Positions 17,348 through 25,705 of a stretch of DNA of 64,000 bases are shown in pieces. The stretch lies in NCBI RefSeq assembly GCF_000420645.1, contig NZ_ATVI01000005.1:1162357-1226356 (forward strand), read 5' to 3'. The stretch comes from Nevskia ramosa DSM 11499 (lineage in GTDB: Bacteria > Pseudomonadota > Gammaproteobacteria > Nevskiales > Nevskiaceae). How positions within the stretch are numbered: position 1 is the stretch's first letter; every line of letters starts with the position of its first letter. The position numbers and the translations under genes are program-made. Under the pieces are notes generated by a model. It was not told where the DNA came from. It worked only from the letters and a program-made list of their open reading frames with translations, and did no database searches.

Positions 17348-18474
17348 GACACGAATCTCGTCGTGGCGACCGAACGGGATTCGCGGCGTACGCGCCGCAG
17401 CCGGAACGTGATGAACAGATCGGCGGCCAGCAGATAGAACAGCTGGCTGCCCTGGAACAGGCCGGTGATCGACGACGGCAGTTGCAGATCGATCTGCGCC
17501 GCTTCGCCGCCGAGATAGAGCACCGACATCAGCAGCGAGGCCAGCACGATGCCGAAAGGATGCAGGCGGCCGACGAAGGCAACGATGATCGCTGCGAAGC
17601 CATAGCCCGGCGATACCACCGGCTGCAGCTGGCCGATCGGCCCGGCCACTTCGCTGATGCCGGCGAGGCCGGCCATGCCGCCGCCGATCAACAGCGCCAG
17701 CCAGATATTGCGCTTCTCGCTGAAGCCGGCGTAGGCCGCGGCCTGCGGTGCCAGCCCGGCCACCAGCATGCGATAGCCGGCGAAGGTCCTGGTCGAGAAC
17801 ACCCAGGACGCCACCGCCAGCAGCAGGCCGATGATGAATGCTCCCGTCACGCGGGTGCCTTCGATCAGCATCGGCAGGATCGCGTTCTCGACGAACACCT
17901 TCGACTGCGGAAAGTTGTTGCCGTCCGGATCGCGCCAGGGCCCGTGCACGAGGTAACCGAGCAACTGCTGGGCGATGTAGACCAGCATCAGGCTGACCAG
18001 GATTTCATTGGTGTGGAAGCGGGTGCGCAGGAACGCCGGAATCGCCGCCCAGGCCATGCCGCCCAGGGCACCGCCGATCATCATCACCGGCAGCGCGAAT
18101 GAGCCCAGTGCTTCGCCCCAGAACAGCGCGATGCCGCCGCCAGCAATCGCGCCCAGCGTCAGCTGGCCTTCGGCGCCGATGTTCCAGACGTTGGCGCGAA
18201 AGCCCAGCGCCAGGCCCAGCGCGCAGAGCATCAGCGGCGTCGCCTTCAGCGCCAGTTCGCCGAGGTCGTAGGTGGTCGATAGCGGCTTCAGGAAGAACAC
18301 CTGGAACGCGGTCATCGGATCCTTGCCGAGGATCAGGAACACGAGCAGGCCTGTCAGCGCCATCGCTGTCGCGGCGATCAGCGGCGAGGCCAGCCGCATC
18401 ACTGTCGACGGCTCCGGCCGCTTCTCCAGGCGGAACGGCCAGAGGCTTTGCAGCAGCCGTTCAGGCAGCGACAT
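17344..18474 (-). CDS. ABC transporter permease, BMP/nucleoside type (first subunit)
   Basis: Larger inner-membrane subunit of the same importer, 376 residues with around ten hydrophobic segments and the N-I-G-A-E-G-Q-L-T-L-G motif. The ATG at 18474 is chosen because GGAG stands seven bases upstream; earlier in-frame ATGs at 18480 and 18507 are possible. The start lies inside the end of the ATPase gene (14-base overlap). Family members import nucleosides or oxidised purines such as urate and allantoin; the gene context fits any purine compound. Confidence 0.92.
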   Translation of the reverse strand: MSLPERLLQSLWPFRLEKRPEPSTVMRLASPLIAATAMALTGLLVFLILGKDPMTAFQVFFLKPLSTTYDLGELALKATPLMLCALGLALGFRANVWNIGAEGQLTLGAIAGGGIALFWGEALGSFALPVMMIGGALGGMAWAAIPAFLRTRFHTNEILVSLMLVYIAQQLLGYLVHGPWRDPDGNNFPQSKVFVENAILPMLIEGTRVTGAFIIGLLLAVASWVFSTRTFAGYRMLVAGLAPQAAAYAGFSEKRNIWLALLIGGGMAGLAGISEVAGPIGQLQPVVSPGYGFAAIIVAFVGRLHPFGIVLASLLMSVLYLGGEAAQIDLQLPSSITGLFQGSQLFYLLAADLFITFRLRRVRRESRSVATTRFVS

Positions 18475-20053
18475 CGGCATGCTCCAAGTTGTTGCTTTCG
18501 TCGGCATGCCCAGCTATCGATGTGGCCGCCATCAACACGCCGATCTGCTCGATCGTCAGTTCGGCAGAAGGCATCGTCGGCGACAGCCGGCCCTGATTGA
18601 TGACGGCAATGCGGTCGCAGATCATGAACAGCTCATCGAGTTCTTCGGAGATCACCAGCAGTGCCACGCCCTGGTCGCGCAGATCGATCAAGGCCTGGCG
18701 GATCAAGAGCGCTGCGCCGACATCAACGCCCCAGGTGGGCTGGGCGACGACCATGATTTTCGGTGCCAGGCGAGTCTCGCGGCCGACGATGAATTTCTGC
18801 AGATTGCCGCCGGACAAGCTGCTGGCAATCGAGATCTCACCGCCGCACTTGACCTTGAACTGCTCGATGACGGCCGTCGCGAACGCGCGCGTGGCCCGCT
18901 GCCGCACCATGCCGAAGCGGACCATGCCAGTGCTGCTGCCACCACTGGCACCGGTCAGCAACGCGTTCTCCGCCAGCGTCATCGCCGGCACGGCCCCACG
19001 GCCCAGGCGTTCTTCGGGAACGAAACCCAAGCCGAGTCCGCGCCGCTGCGCCGGATTCAGCAAGCCCGCCGGCTGGCCGCCGATGCGGATCATGCCGGCA
19101 TGGCTGCGGTTGATTTCACCAAGCAGGGTTTCACCGGACAACGCGGCCAGCAGTTCCTTCTGACCGTTGCCGGAGACACCGGCGATGCCGACGATCTCGC
19201 CTTGGCGAACGCGCAGATTGAGATCCTTGAGCCGGGTACCGAACGGGTCGCGCGTCGTCAGGCTCAGATTGGTCAGCTCCAGTTCGATTTCGCCGGGCTC
19301 GCGCGGCAGCAACTGGCAGGCAGTCAGATCGCTGCCGACCATCAGCCGCGCCAGGCTGGCATTGGATTCATCGCGCGGCACCGCGGTGCCACTGAGCCGG
19401 CCGCCTCTGAGCACCGTGGCGGTATCGCAGAGCGCACGAATCTCGTCGAGCTTGTGGCTGATGTAGAGAATGCTGACGCCTTCGCTGGCCAGCCGTCGCA
19501 AGGTCTCGAACAGCTTCAGTACCGCTTGCGGCGTCAGCACCGAGGTCGGCTCATCCATGATCAGCAGACGCGGCGACTGCAGCAGGCAGCGCACGATCTC
19601 GACCCGCTGCCGCTCGCCGACCGACATGCTGTGGATCAGACGATCGGGATCGACCGGCAGGCCGTATTTTTCGGAGACTTCGCAAATACGCGGAGCGAGG
19701 GCGGCGGGCTTGATCTTCTCGTCCATCGCCAGCGCGATGTTCTCGGCGACAGTCAAGGTTTCGAACAGCGAGAAGTGCTGGAAGACCATGCCGATGCCGA
19801 GCTTCCTGGCCTCGGCCGGGCTGGCGATCGCCACCGCCCGTCCTTCCCAGACGATGACGCCTTCATCCGGCCGGGTGACGCCGTAGACGATCTTCATCAA
19901 GGTGCTCTTGCCGGCACCGTTCTCGCCGAGCAGCGCATGAATCTCGCCGACGCCGACGGTCAGATCGATGTGGTCGTTGGCGATCACGGTCGGATAGCGC
20001 TTGGTGATGCCGCGCAGCTGCAGGCGCGGCGGCAGTGCCGCATCAGTCGTCAT
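18461..20053 (-). CDS. ABC transporter ATP-binding protein with two ATPase domains, BMP/nucleoside type
   Basis: Energising subunit of the importer, 530 residues with two nucleotide-binding domains. The first has Walker A G-E-N-G-A-G-K-S-T, signature S-V-G-E-R-Q-R and Walker B L-L-I-M-D-E-P-T-S-V-L. The second has the degenerate Walker A G-V-S-G-N-G-Q-K-E usual in sugar/nucleoside importers, with signature L-S-G-G-N-L-Q-K. Four-base overlap with xdhC. Sequence type matches NupO-like ATPases better than ribose ones given the neighbouring permeases. Confidence 0.94.
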   Translation of the reverse strand: MTTDAALPPRLQLRGITKRYPTVIANDHIDLTVGVGEIHALLGENGAGKSTLMKIVYGVTRPDEGVIVWEGRAVAIASPAEARKLGIGMVFQHFSLFETLTVAENIALAMDEKIKPAALAPRICEVSEKYGLPVDPDRLIHSMSVGERQRVEIVRCLLQSPRLLIMDEPTSVLTPQAVLKLFETLRRLASEGVSILYISHKLDEIRALCDTATVLRGGRLSGTAVPRDESNASLARLMVGSDLTACQLLPREPGEIELELTNLSLTTRDPFGTRLKDLNLRVRQGEIVGIAGVSGNGQKELLAALSGETLLGEINRSHAGMIRIGGQPAGLLNPAQRRGLGLGFVPEERLGRGAVPAMTLAENALLTGASGGSSTGMVRFGMVRQRATRAFATAVIEQFKVKCGGEISIASSLSGGNLQKFIVGRETRLAPKIMVVAQPTWGVDVGAALLIRQALIDLRDQGVALLVISEELDELFMICDRIAVINQGRLSPTMPSAELTIEQIGVLMAATSIAGHADESNNLEHADVAA

Positions 20054-21294
20054 CGCTGAGGCAGGTCCTTGAGAAGATGCCGAGCCGTTCGTTCGGCTTG
20101 CGGGCAGGCCGCGCAGCCATCGACAGAGCAGGTCTCCGCCTGAGGCATGGGAGTTTCGAGCTGCGGTGCTTTCGATTCGGCGCGGCTCACCGCCGTCAAC
20201 TGCAACAGCTGCGCTGCGATGCCGACGGCGATTGCCGCCGGCAGCTTCGAGGCAATGCCGACAACGCCGATCGGACAGACCAGCGGCGCGATCTGCGCAG
20301 CGCTCAGGCCATCGCGCGCCAGCCGCGCGCGGAAGCGCGCGCCCTTGCTGTGCGAGCCGATGACGCCGACGAAAGCGGCATCACCCCGTTCGAGTATCGC
20401 GCGACACAGCGCGTAGTCCAGCGCGTGGTCGTGGGTCATGACGATGTAGTACGTGCCGGGCGCCGCGTCGCGCAAGGTCTGCAGCGGGAACGCCGTGCAC
20501 AGCGGCGTGACGTTGTCGGGAACATCGGCCGGCAGCAGTTCGGCTCGTGTATCGATCCAGCGCACCGCATAGGGCAGCCCGGCCAGCACCGGCACCAGCG
20601 CCTGACCGACATGGCCAGCGCCGTAGAGATGCACGGGCAGGGCGCTGCTGCCGAGGTTTTCGAGGAGGGTCCGGGTGCCGTCTTGGCTGCTGATGAGGCG
20701 CAGCGCTGGTCTGCCTTCTCCCTTCGGGAGAAGGGCTGGGGATGAGGGACTGCGCCCGACTGCGGCGTTCGACGATTTCGGCTGAGAGCGCCCCTCATCC
20801 CCATCCTTCTCCCGGGGGGAGAGGGGATAGCGGCTCACTTCACGCTCAACTGTCCGGTCAGGCTTCAAGCTCGATCGCCAGCAGCAATCGTCATCCGTGG
20901 CCCGCTGCAGTAGGGCCTCATCCGCTGCCACAAACCGCTCCAACCAAAGCTCGACCACGCCCCCGCAGCACTGCCCCAGCTCGGCACCAAGAATCAGCTT
21001 GCGAACCTGCACCGCTGGTGCATCGACAGAAGCCAGCAGCGCCAAGGCCGCACGCTGCGCTTCCCATTCCAGATAGCCGCCACCGATCGTGCCGACGAGT
21101 CCATCCCGGCCGACCAGCATGCAGGCACCCGCTTCACGCGGTGCCGAACCACGCACGCTGGCCACCAGCACGCGGACCACGGCGGTCTCGTGCTGCAAGG
21201 CGGCGAGCACTGCGCGTGGCCAATGAGTCATGGGCGCGAGCCAGCGGCCGTTGCTGGCAGTCGATAGCGGCTGGGCCTGCATCGCGACACTCAC
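20050..21294 (-). CDS. xdhC: Xanthine dehydrogenase accessory protein XdhC, with repeat-derived insertion
   Basis: Chaperone that binds molybdenum cofactor and helps insert its sulfurated form into xanthine dehydrogenase. N-terminal motif G-S-A-P-R-E-A-G and E-L-G-Q-C-C-G-G-V-V-E-L, and the C-terminal Rossmann part with L-Y-G-A-G-H-V-G-Q-A-L and V-G-V-I-G-S-H-S-K, are typical. The protein is 414 residues, well above the usual 270-330. The extra length includes residues about 155-195, encoded by an inverted-repeat element that reads through in frame between the two domains, and a Cys-containing tail. Starts with GTG overlapping the xdhB stop. Confidence 0.9.
   Translation of the reverse strand: MSVAMQAQPLSTASNGRWLAPMTHWPRAVLAALQHETAVVRVLVASVRGSAPREAGACMLVGRDGLVGTIGGGYLEWEAQRAALALLASVDAPAVQVRKLILGAELGQCCGGVVELWLERFVAADEALLQRATDDDCCWRSSLKPDRTVEREVSRYPLSPREKDGDEGRSQPKSSNAAVGRSPSSPALLPKGEGRPALRLISSQDGTRTLLENLGSSALPVHLYGAGHVGQALVPVLAGLPYAVRWIDTRAELLPADVPDNVTPLCTAFPLQTLRDAAPGTYYIVMTHDHALDYALCRAILERGDAAFVGVIGSHSKGARFRARLARDGLSAAQIAPLVCPIGVVGIASKLPAAIAVGIAAQLLQLTAVSRAESKAPQLETPMPQAETCSVDGCAACPQAERTARHLLKDLPQR
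20713..20830. repeat. REP/MITE-like inverted repeat inside xdhC
   Basis: Two arms of about 35 bases face each other at roughly 20714-20748 and 20791-20826. Each arm combines a small palindrome (CCTTCTCCC, a short loop, GGGAGAAGG in the left arm) with CTGGGGATGAGGG or its complement CCCCTCATCCCCA. The whole could fold into a long hairpin. This sequence type, CCCTCATCCCC next to CCTTCTCCC, is a known kind of dispersed bacterial repeat. It sits inside xdhC in frame and codes a Ser/Pro/Lys-rich linker. No second copy was noticed in the window. Confidence 0.82.
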
Positions 21295-23612
21295 GAGCGA
21301 TCACCGGAGACGCTGGCAATCGCGCGCAACACCGCTTCGGGTGTTGCCGGTGACGGAAGCTCCGGCAGCGCTCCTGCAGGACCACAGGCCGCACAGGCAT
21401 CGCGGATCGCATGCAGCACCGAGATCGCCAGCATCAGCGGCGGTTCGCCGACGGCTTTCGAGCGATGGATCGTGTCTTCGCGGTTCGGCTCCTGTTCGAG
21501 CAGCGCGACCTTGAACTGCGCCGGCCAGTCGCGCGCGGTCGGGATCTTGTAGGTCGAGGGCGCGTGGGTCTTCAGCTCGCCCTTTGTATTCCAGCTCAGT
21601 TCTTCACTGGTCAGCCAGCCGGCGCCTTGCAGGAAGCCGCCCTCGATCTGGCCGATGTCGATCGCCGGATTCAGCGACGTGCCGACATCATGGAGGATGT
21701 CGACCCTGAGCAAGGACGTTTCGCCAGTCAGCGTATCGATGGCGACTTCGGCAACCGCCGCGCCATACGAGTAGTAGAAGAACGGCCGGCCGCGCAGCAG
21801 CGTCCTGTCCCAGTAGATCTTCGGCGTCTTGTAGTAGCCGGTGGCGGACAGCGAGATGCGCGCGAGATAGGCCTTGTCGACCAGCTCCGCGAAGCTCAAG
21901 GACTGATCGCCGATCTGCACGCTGCCGTCAGCGAAGCGCACTTGATCGGCGCTCACCGCGTACTCGGCGCAGGCCAGTGCCACCAGCCGCTCGCGGATCG
22001 TCTGCGCGGCGGCTTGCGCGGCCTTGCCGTTGAGATCGGAGCCGCTGGATGCGGCCGTCGCCGAGGTGTTCGGCACCTTGCTGGTATCGGTCGCCGAGAC
22101 GCGGATCGCCGCCAGCGGCAGGCCGAACTCGACGGCGACGATCTGCGCGATCTTGGTGAACAGGCCCTGACCCATCTCGGTGCCGCCGTGGTTCAGCAGC
22201 ACGCTGCCGTCGCGATAGACATGCAGCAGCGCGCCGGCCTGATTGAAGATTGTCGCGTTGAACGAGATGCCGAACTTGACCGGCGTCAGTGCGATGCCGC
22301 GCTTGATGATCGGGTTCGCGGCGTTCCATTCGGCAATCGCCAGACGCCGGGCGCGGTAGTCGCTGCTGGCTTCGAGCTGATCGGCGATCGGCGGCAGCAC
22401 ATTGTCTTCAACCTGCTGGCCGTAGGGCGTGAAATCGCGCTCGCCGATGCCGTAGAAATTCAGCCGCCGGACATCGAGCGGATCGAGCCTCAGGGTTCGG
22501 GCGATGTCGTCGATGATGCCCTCGATCACCATCATTCCCTGCGGGCCACCGAAGCCACGGAACGCGGTGTTCGACACCGTGTGGGTCTTGCAGCGATGCG
22601 ACAGCACATCGAGATGTTCGATGAAGTAGGCGTTGTCGAGATGGCAGATCGCGCGGTCGTTGACCGGGCCGGACAGATCGGCCGAGTAGCCGCAGCGCGA
22701 AGCCAGCATCACCGACAACGCGAGGATGCGACCGCTGCTGTCGTAGCCGACGTCGTAATCGGCCACGAAGTCATGGCGCTTGCCGGTGATGATCATGTCG
22801 GCATCGCGATCGAGCCGCAGCTTCACCGGTCGGCCGGTCTTGGTGGCAAGGACGGCCGCGGCGGCCGCAAGCAGCGCCGGCTGGCTTTCCTTGCCACCGA
22901 AACCGCCGCCCATGCGCCGGCATTGCACGGTCACGTCGTAGGAATGACGCCCCAGCGCCAGCGCCACGAGATGCTGGATTTCAGTCGGATGCTGTGTGGA
23001 GCAGTGAATCAGCATCGCGCCATCTTCCTGCGGCAGCGCGATGGCGATCTGGCCTTCGAGATAGAAGTGATCCTGACCGCCGATGGTCACCGAGCCCTTG
23101 AGCCTCAGCGGCGATGTCGCCAGCGCCTCCGCAGGCTCGCCGCAGACCAGCCGCTGGCTCGGGATCACATAACTCTGCGCGGCCAGCGCGCTGCGGATAT
23201 CCAGGATGGCCGGCAGTTCCCCGTACTCGATATCGGCCAGCAAAACCGCCTTGCGCGCGGCGCGATAGCTGGTGGCGGCAACCGCGAACAGCGGCTGGCC
23301 GACATGCTGCACGAGGCCTTCGGCAAAGATCGGATCGTCATGGACGATACCGCCGTAGTTGTTGTCGCCGGGAATATCGCCGGGCAGGGCGACGGCGATG
23401 ACGCCGGGCGCGGCGAGCACGCGGCTCAGGTCCAGCCTGATGATGCGACCATGGGCGACGCGGCTGGTGCCGAAGGCGGCGTGCAGCGTATTCGCTGGCA
23501 GGCCAATGTCATCGGCGTAAAGCGCCTGGCCGCTGACATGCAGATGCGCGCTTTCATGCCGTACGGACTGGCCGACCGCAGTTGCATCGAAGCCGATCGG
23601 ATCGGCATTCAC
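21291..23612 (-). CDS. xdhB: Xanthine dehydrogenase, molybdopterin-binding subunit XdhB
   Basis: Large catalytic subunit that oxidises hypoxanthine and xanthine to urate. The 773-residue protein has the N-terminal A-x-Y-x-D-D-I motif and the molybdopterin domains with Q-x-P-x-E-I-type and G-G-G-F-G-G-K-E-S-Q motifs, the substrate motif F-R-G-F-G-G-P-Q-G, the E-M-G-Q-G-L-F-T-K motif and the late E-G-G-F-L-Q-G-A-G-W-L-T-S-E-E-L segment that includes the base-catalyst Glu region. Four-base overlaps with xdhA and xdhC show a tight operon. Confidence 0.96.
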   Translation of the reverse strand: MNADPIGFDATAVGQSVRHESAHLHVSGQALYADDIGLPANTLHAAFGTSRVAHGRIIRLDLSRVLAAPGVIAVALPGDIPGDNNYGGIVHDDPIFAEGLVQHVGQPLFAVAATSYRAARKAVLLADIEYGELPAILDIRSALAAQSYVIPSQRLVCGEPAEALATSPLRLKGSVTIGGQDHFYLEGQIAIALPQEDGAMLIHCSTQHPTEIQHLVALALGRHSYDVTVQCRRMGGGFGGKESQPALLAAAAAVLATKTGRPVKLRLDRDADMIITGKRHDFVADYDVGYDSSGRILALSVMLASRCGYSADLSGPVNDRAICHLDNAYFIEHLDVLSHRCKTHTVSNTAFRGFGGPQGMMVIEGIIDDIARTLRLDPLDVRRLNFYGIGERDFTPYGQQVEDNVLPPIADQLEASSDYRARRLAIAEWNAANPIIKRGIALTPVKFGISFNATIFNQAGALLHVYRDGSVLLNHGGTEMGQGLFTKIAQIVAVEFGLPLAAIRVSATDTSKVPNTSATAASSGSDLNGKAAQAAAQTIRERLVALACAEYAVSADQVRFADGSVQIGDQSLSFAELVDKAYLARISLSATGYYKTPKIYWDRTLLRGRPFFYYSYGAAVAEVAIDTLTGETSLLRVDILHDVGTSLNPAIDIGQIEGGFLQGAGWLTSEELSWNTKGELKTHAPSTYKIPTARDWPAQFKVALLEQEPNREDTIHRSKAVGEPPLMLAISVLHAIRDACAACGPAGALPELPSPATPEAVLRAIASVSGDRS

Positions 23613-25111
23613 AAGACGACCTCGGCGGCTTGCGCCTGGTCGGTACGCAGCAACGTGTTGCCACCCGAATGCTGGAGATGGAAGCGCTTCAGCAGATTCA
23701 TCGCGGTCTGCAGGCGATAGCTGCTGCTGGCGCGCATGTCGCTGAGCGGCTTGTAGTCCTCCGCCAGCTTCGCCGCGGCTGTGGCGATCGTCGCCGCGGT
23801 GAACGGTTGGCCAATCAGAGCGGCTTCGGTAGCCGGCGCCCGTGCCGGCGTCGCCGCCATGCCGCCGAAGGCGATGCGCGCGCTGCTGATGACGTCGCCA
23901 TCAAGGGTGATCGCGAACGCCGCGCAGACGGCGGAGATGTCCTGGTCGATGCGCTTCGACAGCTTGTAGCTTTCGAAGATCAAACCCGATGCCGACTTCG
24001 GAATGCGTACCGAGGTCAGGAACTCGCCCGGCTGCAAGTCTTTCTTCTGATAGCCGAGATAGAAGCGCTCCAGCGGCAGCCGGCGGACGACATCGCCGCA
24101 GCGCAGTTCGATGTCGGCACCGAGCACGATCAACGCCGGCATCGCATCGCCGATCGGCGAGCCATTGGCGAGGTTGCCGCACAAGGTGCCGGAGTTGCGG
24201 ACCGGTGGCGAGGCGAAACGCTGGGCCAGTTCGGCCAGCTGCGGAATCTGCTTGACGATTGCCGCCCAGGCGTCAGTCAGCGATACGGCAGCGCCGATCT
24301 CGATGCTGTCGTCACTGAGCTTGATCGCCTGCAGCTCGGCCACTTCGCCGACATAAAGCATCGGCGGCAGGTCGCGCAGATGCTTGGTGACCCAGAGGCC
24401 GATGTCGGTGCCACCGGCAAGGATCAGCGAATCTGGCGCGGCTTTGTAGGCCGCCGCGAACGCGACCAGGGTGCGGGGCGCCTGGAAGCCGGGCAGGGTC
24501 AAGGCTGTCTCGCGTTGCAGGCTGGCGAGGGTCATCACGCGGCTCGATGCCTGGGCGTCTTCGCGGCTCCAGCGTGCAGGGGTCGGATAGGCGCGCATGC
24601 GGCAGCCGGCGTCGATGATCGGCCGGTAACCGGTGCAGCGGCACAGGTTGCCGGACAGCGTGTCGACCACTTCGGTGCGCGCCAACTCGGCCCGGTCCCT
24701 GTTTTGGTGCTGGGCCTGCTGTTGATAGAGCGCGAACAGCGACATCACGAAGCCCGGCGTACAGAAACCGCACTGCGAGCCGTGGCAATCGACCATCGCC
24801 TGCTGCACCGGGTGCAGCGTGGTGCCCTGCTGCAGACTTTCGACGGTGACCAGTTCCTTGCCGTCGATGGTTGCCAGGAAGCGGATGCAGGAGTTGACGG
24901 CGCGGTAGTCGATGCCGCCGCTGCTATTCAATTCACCGAGCACCACCGTGCAGGCACCGCAGTCACCTTCGGCACAGCCTTCCTTGGTGCCGGTACGGCC
25001 GGCCTGCTCGCGCAGGTATTCGAGCACCGTGGTCGATGGCTCGGCCACGTCGACACTGACCACCCGGCCGTCGAGGGCGAAGCGAACGCTGTGGTCTGAA
25101 CCTATCGACAT
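23609..25111 (-). CDS. xdhA: Xanthine dehydrogenase, small subunit XdhA (2Fe-2S and FAD)
   Basis: Electron-transfer subunit of xanthine dehydrogenase, 500 residues. The N-terminal part carries the plant-type 2Fe-2S motif E-G-C-A-E-G-D-C-G-A-C-T and the second cluster region with C-G-F-C-T-P-G-F and C-R-C-T-G-Y-R-P-I. The middle and C-terminal part is the FAD domain with A-G-G-T-D-I-G-L and the C-G-N-L-A-N-G-S-P-I-G-D motif. The ATG at 25111 has GGAA eight bases upstream; further upstream in-frame ATGs exist but only add a poorly fitting tail. First gene of the leftward purine chain; the promoter is expected in the gap to the right. Confidence 0.95.
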   Translation of the reverse strand: MSIGSDHSVRFALDGRVVSVDVAEPSTTVLEYLREQAGRTGTKEGCAEGDCGACTVVLGELNSSGGIDYRAVNSCIRFLATIDGKELVTVESLQQGTTLHPVQQAMVDCHGSQCGFCTPGFVMSLFALYQQQAQHQNRDRAELARTEVVDTLSGNLCRCTGYRPIIDAGCRMRAYPTPARWSREDAQASSRVMTLASLQRETALTLPGFQAPRTLVAFAAAYKAAPDSLILAGGTDIGLWVTKHLRDLPPMLYVGEVAELQAIKLSDDSIEIGAAVSLTDAWAAIVKQIPQLAELAQRFASPPVRNSGTLCGNLANGSPIGDAMPALIVLGADIELRCGDVVRRLPLERFYLGYQKKDLQPGEFLTSVRIPKSASGLIFESYKLSKRIDQDISAVCAAFAITLDGDVISSARIAFGGMAATPARAPATEAALIGQPFTAATIATAAAKLAEDYKPLSDMRASSSYRLQTAMNLLKRFHLQHSGGNTLLRTDQAQAAEVVL

Positions 25112-25705
25112 GAAGCGCATTCCGATGGAAATGGCCGGCCGAATGCCGGCCGGCATCCATCTTGCCAAGAGAATCCCCAAGAGCAACTGGGGCGCAGGGC
25201 AGAAGCCACGGCAAAGCCTGCCGGCAGAGCGGCCCTGGGCGAAATGCTGACCTCCGGTTTGACCATGGTCGTCGACATGCGAAAGCAGACCTGAAAGCGG
25301 CCCGATGAATCCCTGATGAGGCTGGGAAGCGCAAGGCTCATGCCAGTCCGGACGATTCTCTGATCTTCAAGTCGACAATCTTCAATCATTTTGTATGCAG
25401 TTCTACGGGCTGGTTGCTGCGGAAGAATACATGCAGACCTGCAGCCAAAAGCCTGATTGCGCGCACGAAATCGCTTGAACCAAGCGAAACAGGCGGTCTT
25501 GGAATCGGCCGTTGCTGCCACGACAAGACGGGACGAAAGGCGTCCGAGCGAACAGATCGCATCGGCGATGGCATGCTCGTTGCACTTGCTTTTCTGGAAT
25601 GTATGCAATTTGCCGAACGCGTGTGGGGCGCGTCATCGGACGGCAACCGGGGCTTTGGGTGAACGAGCCGTTCACCGAATCATTTCTTTCCAGGGGAGTA
25701 GGTTT
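25112..25705. promoter_or_regulatory. Divergent control region between xdhA and the TonB receptor gene
   Basis: Gap of 594 bases without a convincing gene. It must hold promoters for the leftward xdhA chain and the rightward receptor operon. Seen: a perfect 14-base palindrome ATGCCGGCCGGCAT at 25143-25156 in the xdhA leader; TTTTGTATGCAG at 25389-25400 and GAATACATGCAG at 25425-25436; and GAATGTATGCAATT at 25597-25610, close to the TTGTATACAA sites of FCD-type GntR regulators. A weak rightward promoter candidate is TTGCAC at 25580 with TATGCA at 25602, overlapped by the last site. A strong ribosome site (AGGGGAG) stands at the end. The promoter and operator calls are tentative. Confidence 0.5.

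Noticed and set aside
18272-20059. Long open frame antisense to the ABC ATPase gene
   Set aside because: Same mirror-frame effect; no recognisable protein features.
20713-20830. Repeat as proof that xdhC is a pseudogene
   Set aside because: The frame is intact through the element and both domains keep their motifs.
21411-23720. 769-codon open frame antisense to xdhB
   Set aside because: Exact mirror of a strongly conserved gene; composition is that of a shadow frame.
25112-25705. Xanthine- or purine-sensing riboswitch in the divergent gap
   Set aside because: I could not build a known purine riboswitch fold from the sequence by eye; a covariance-model scan would be needed to say more.
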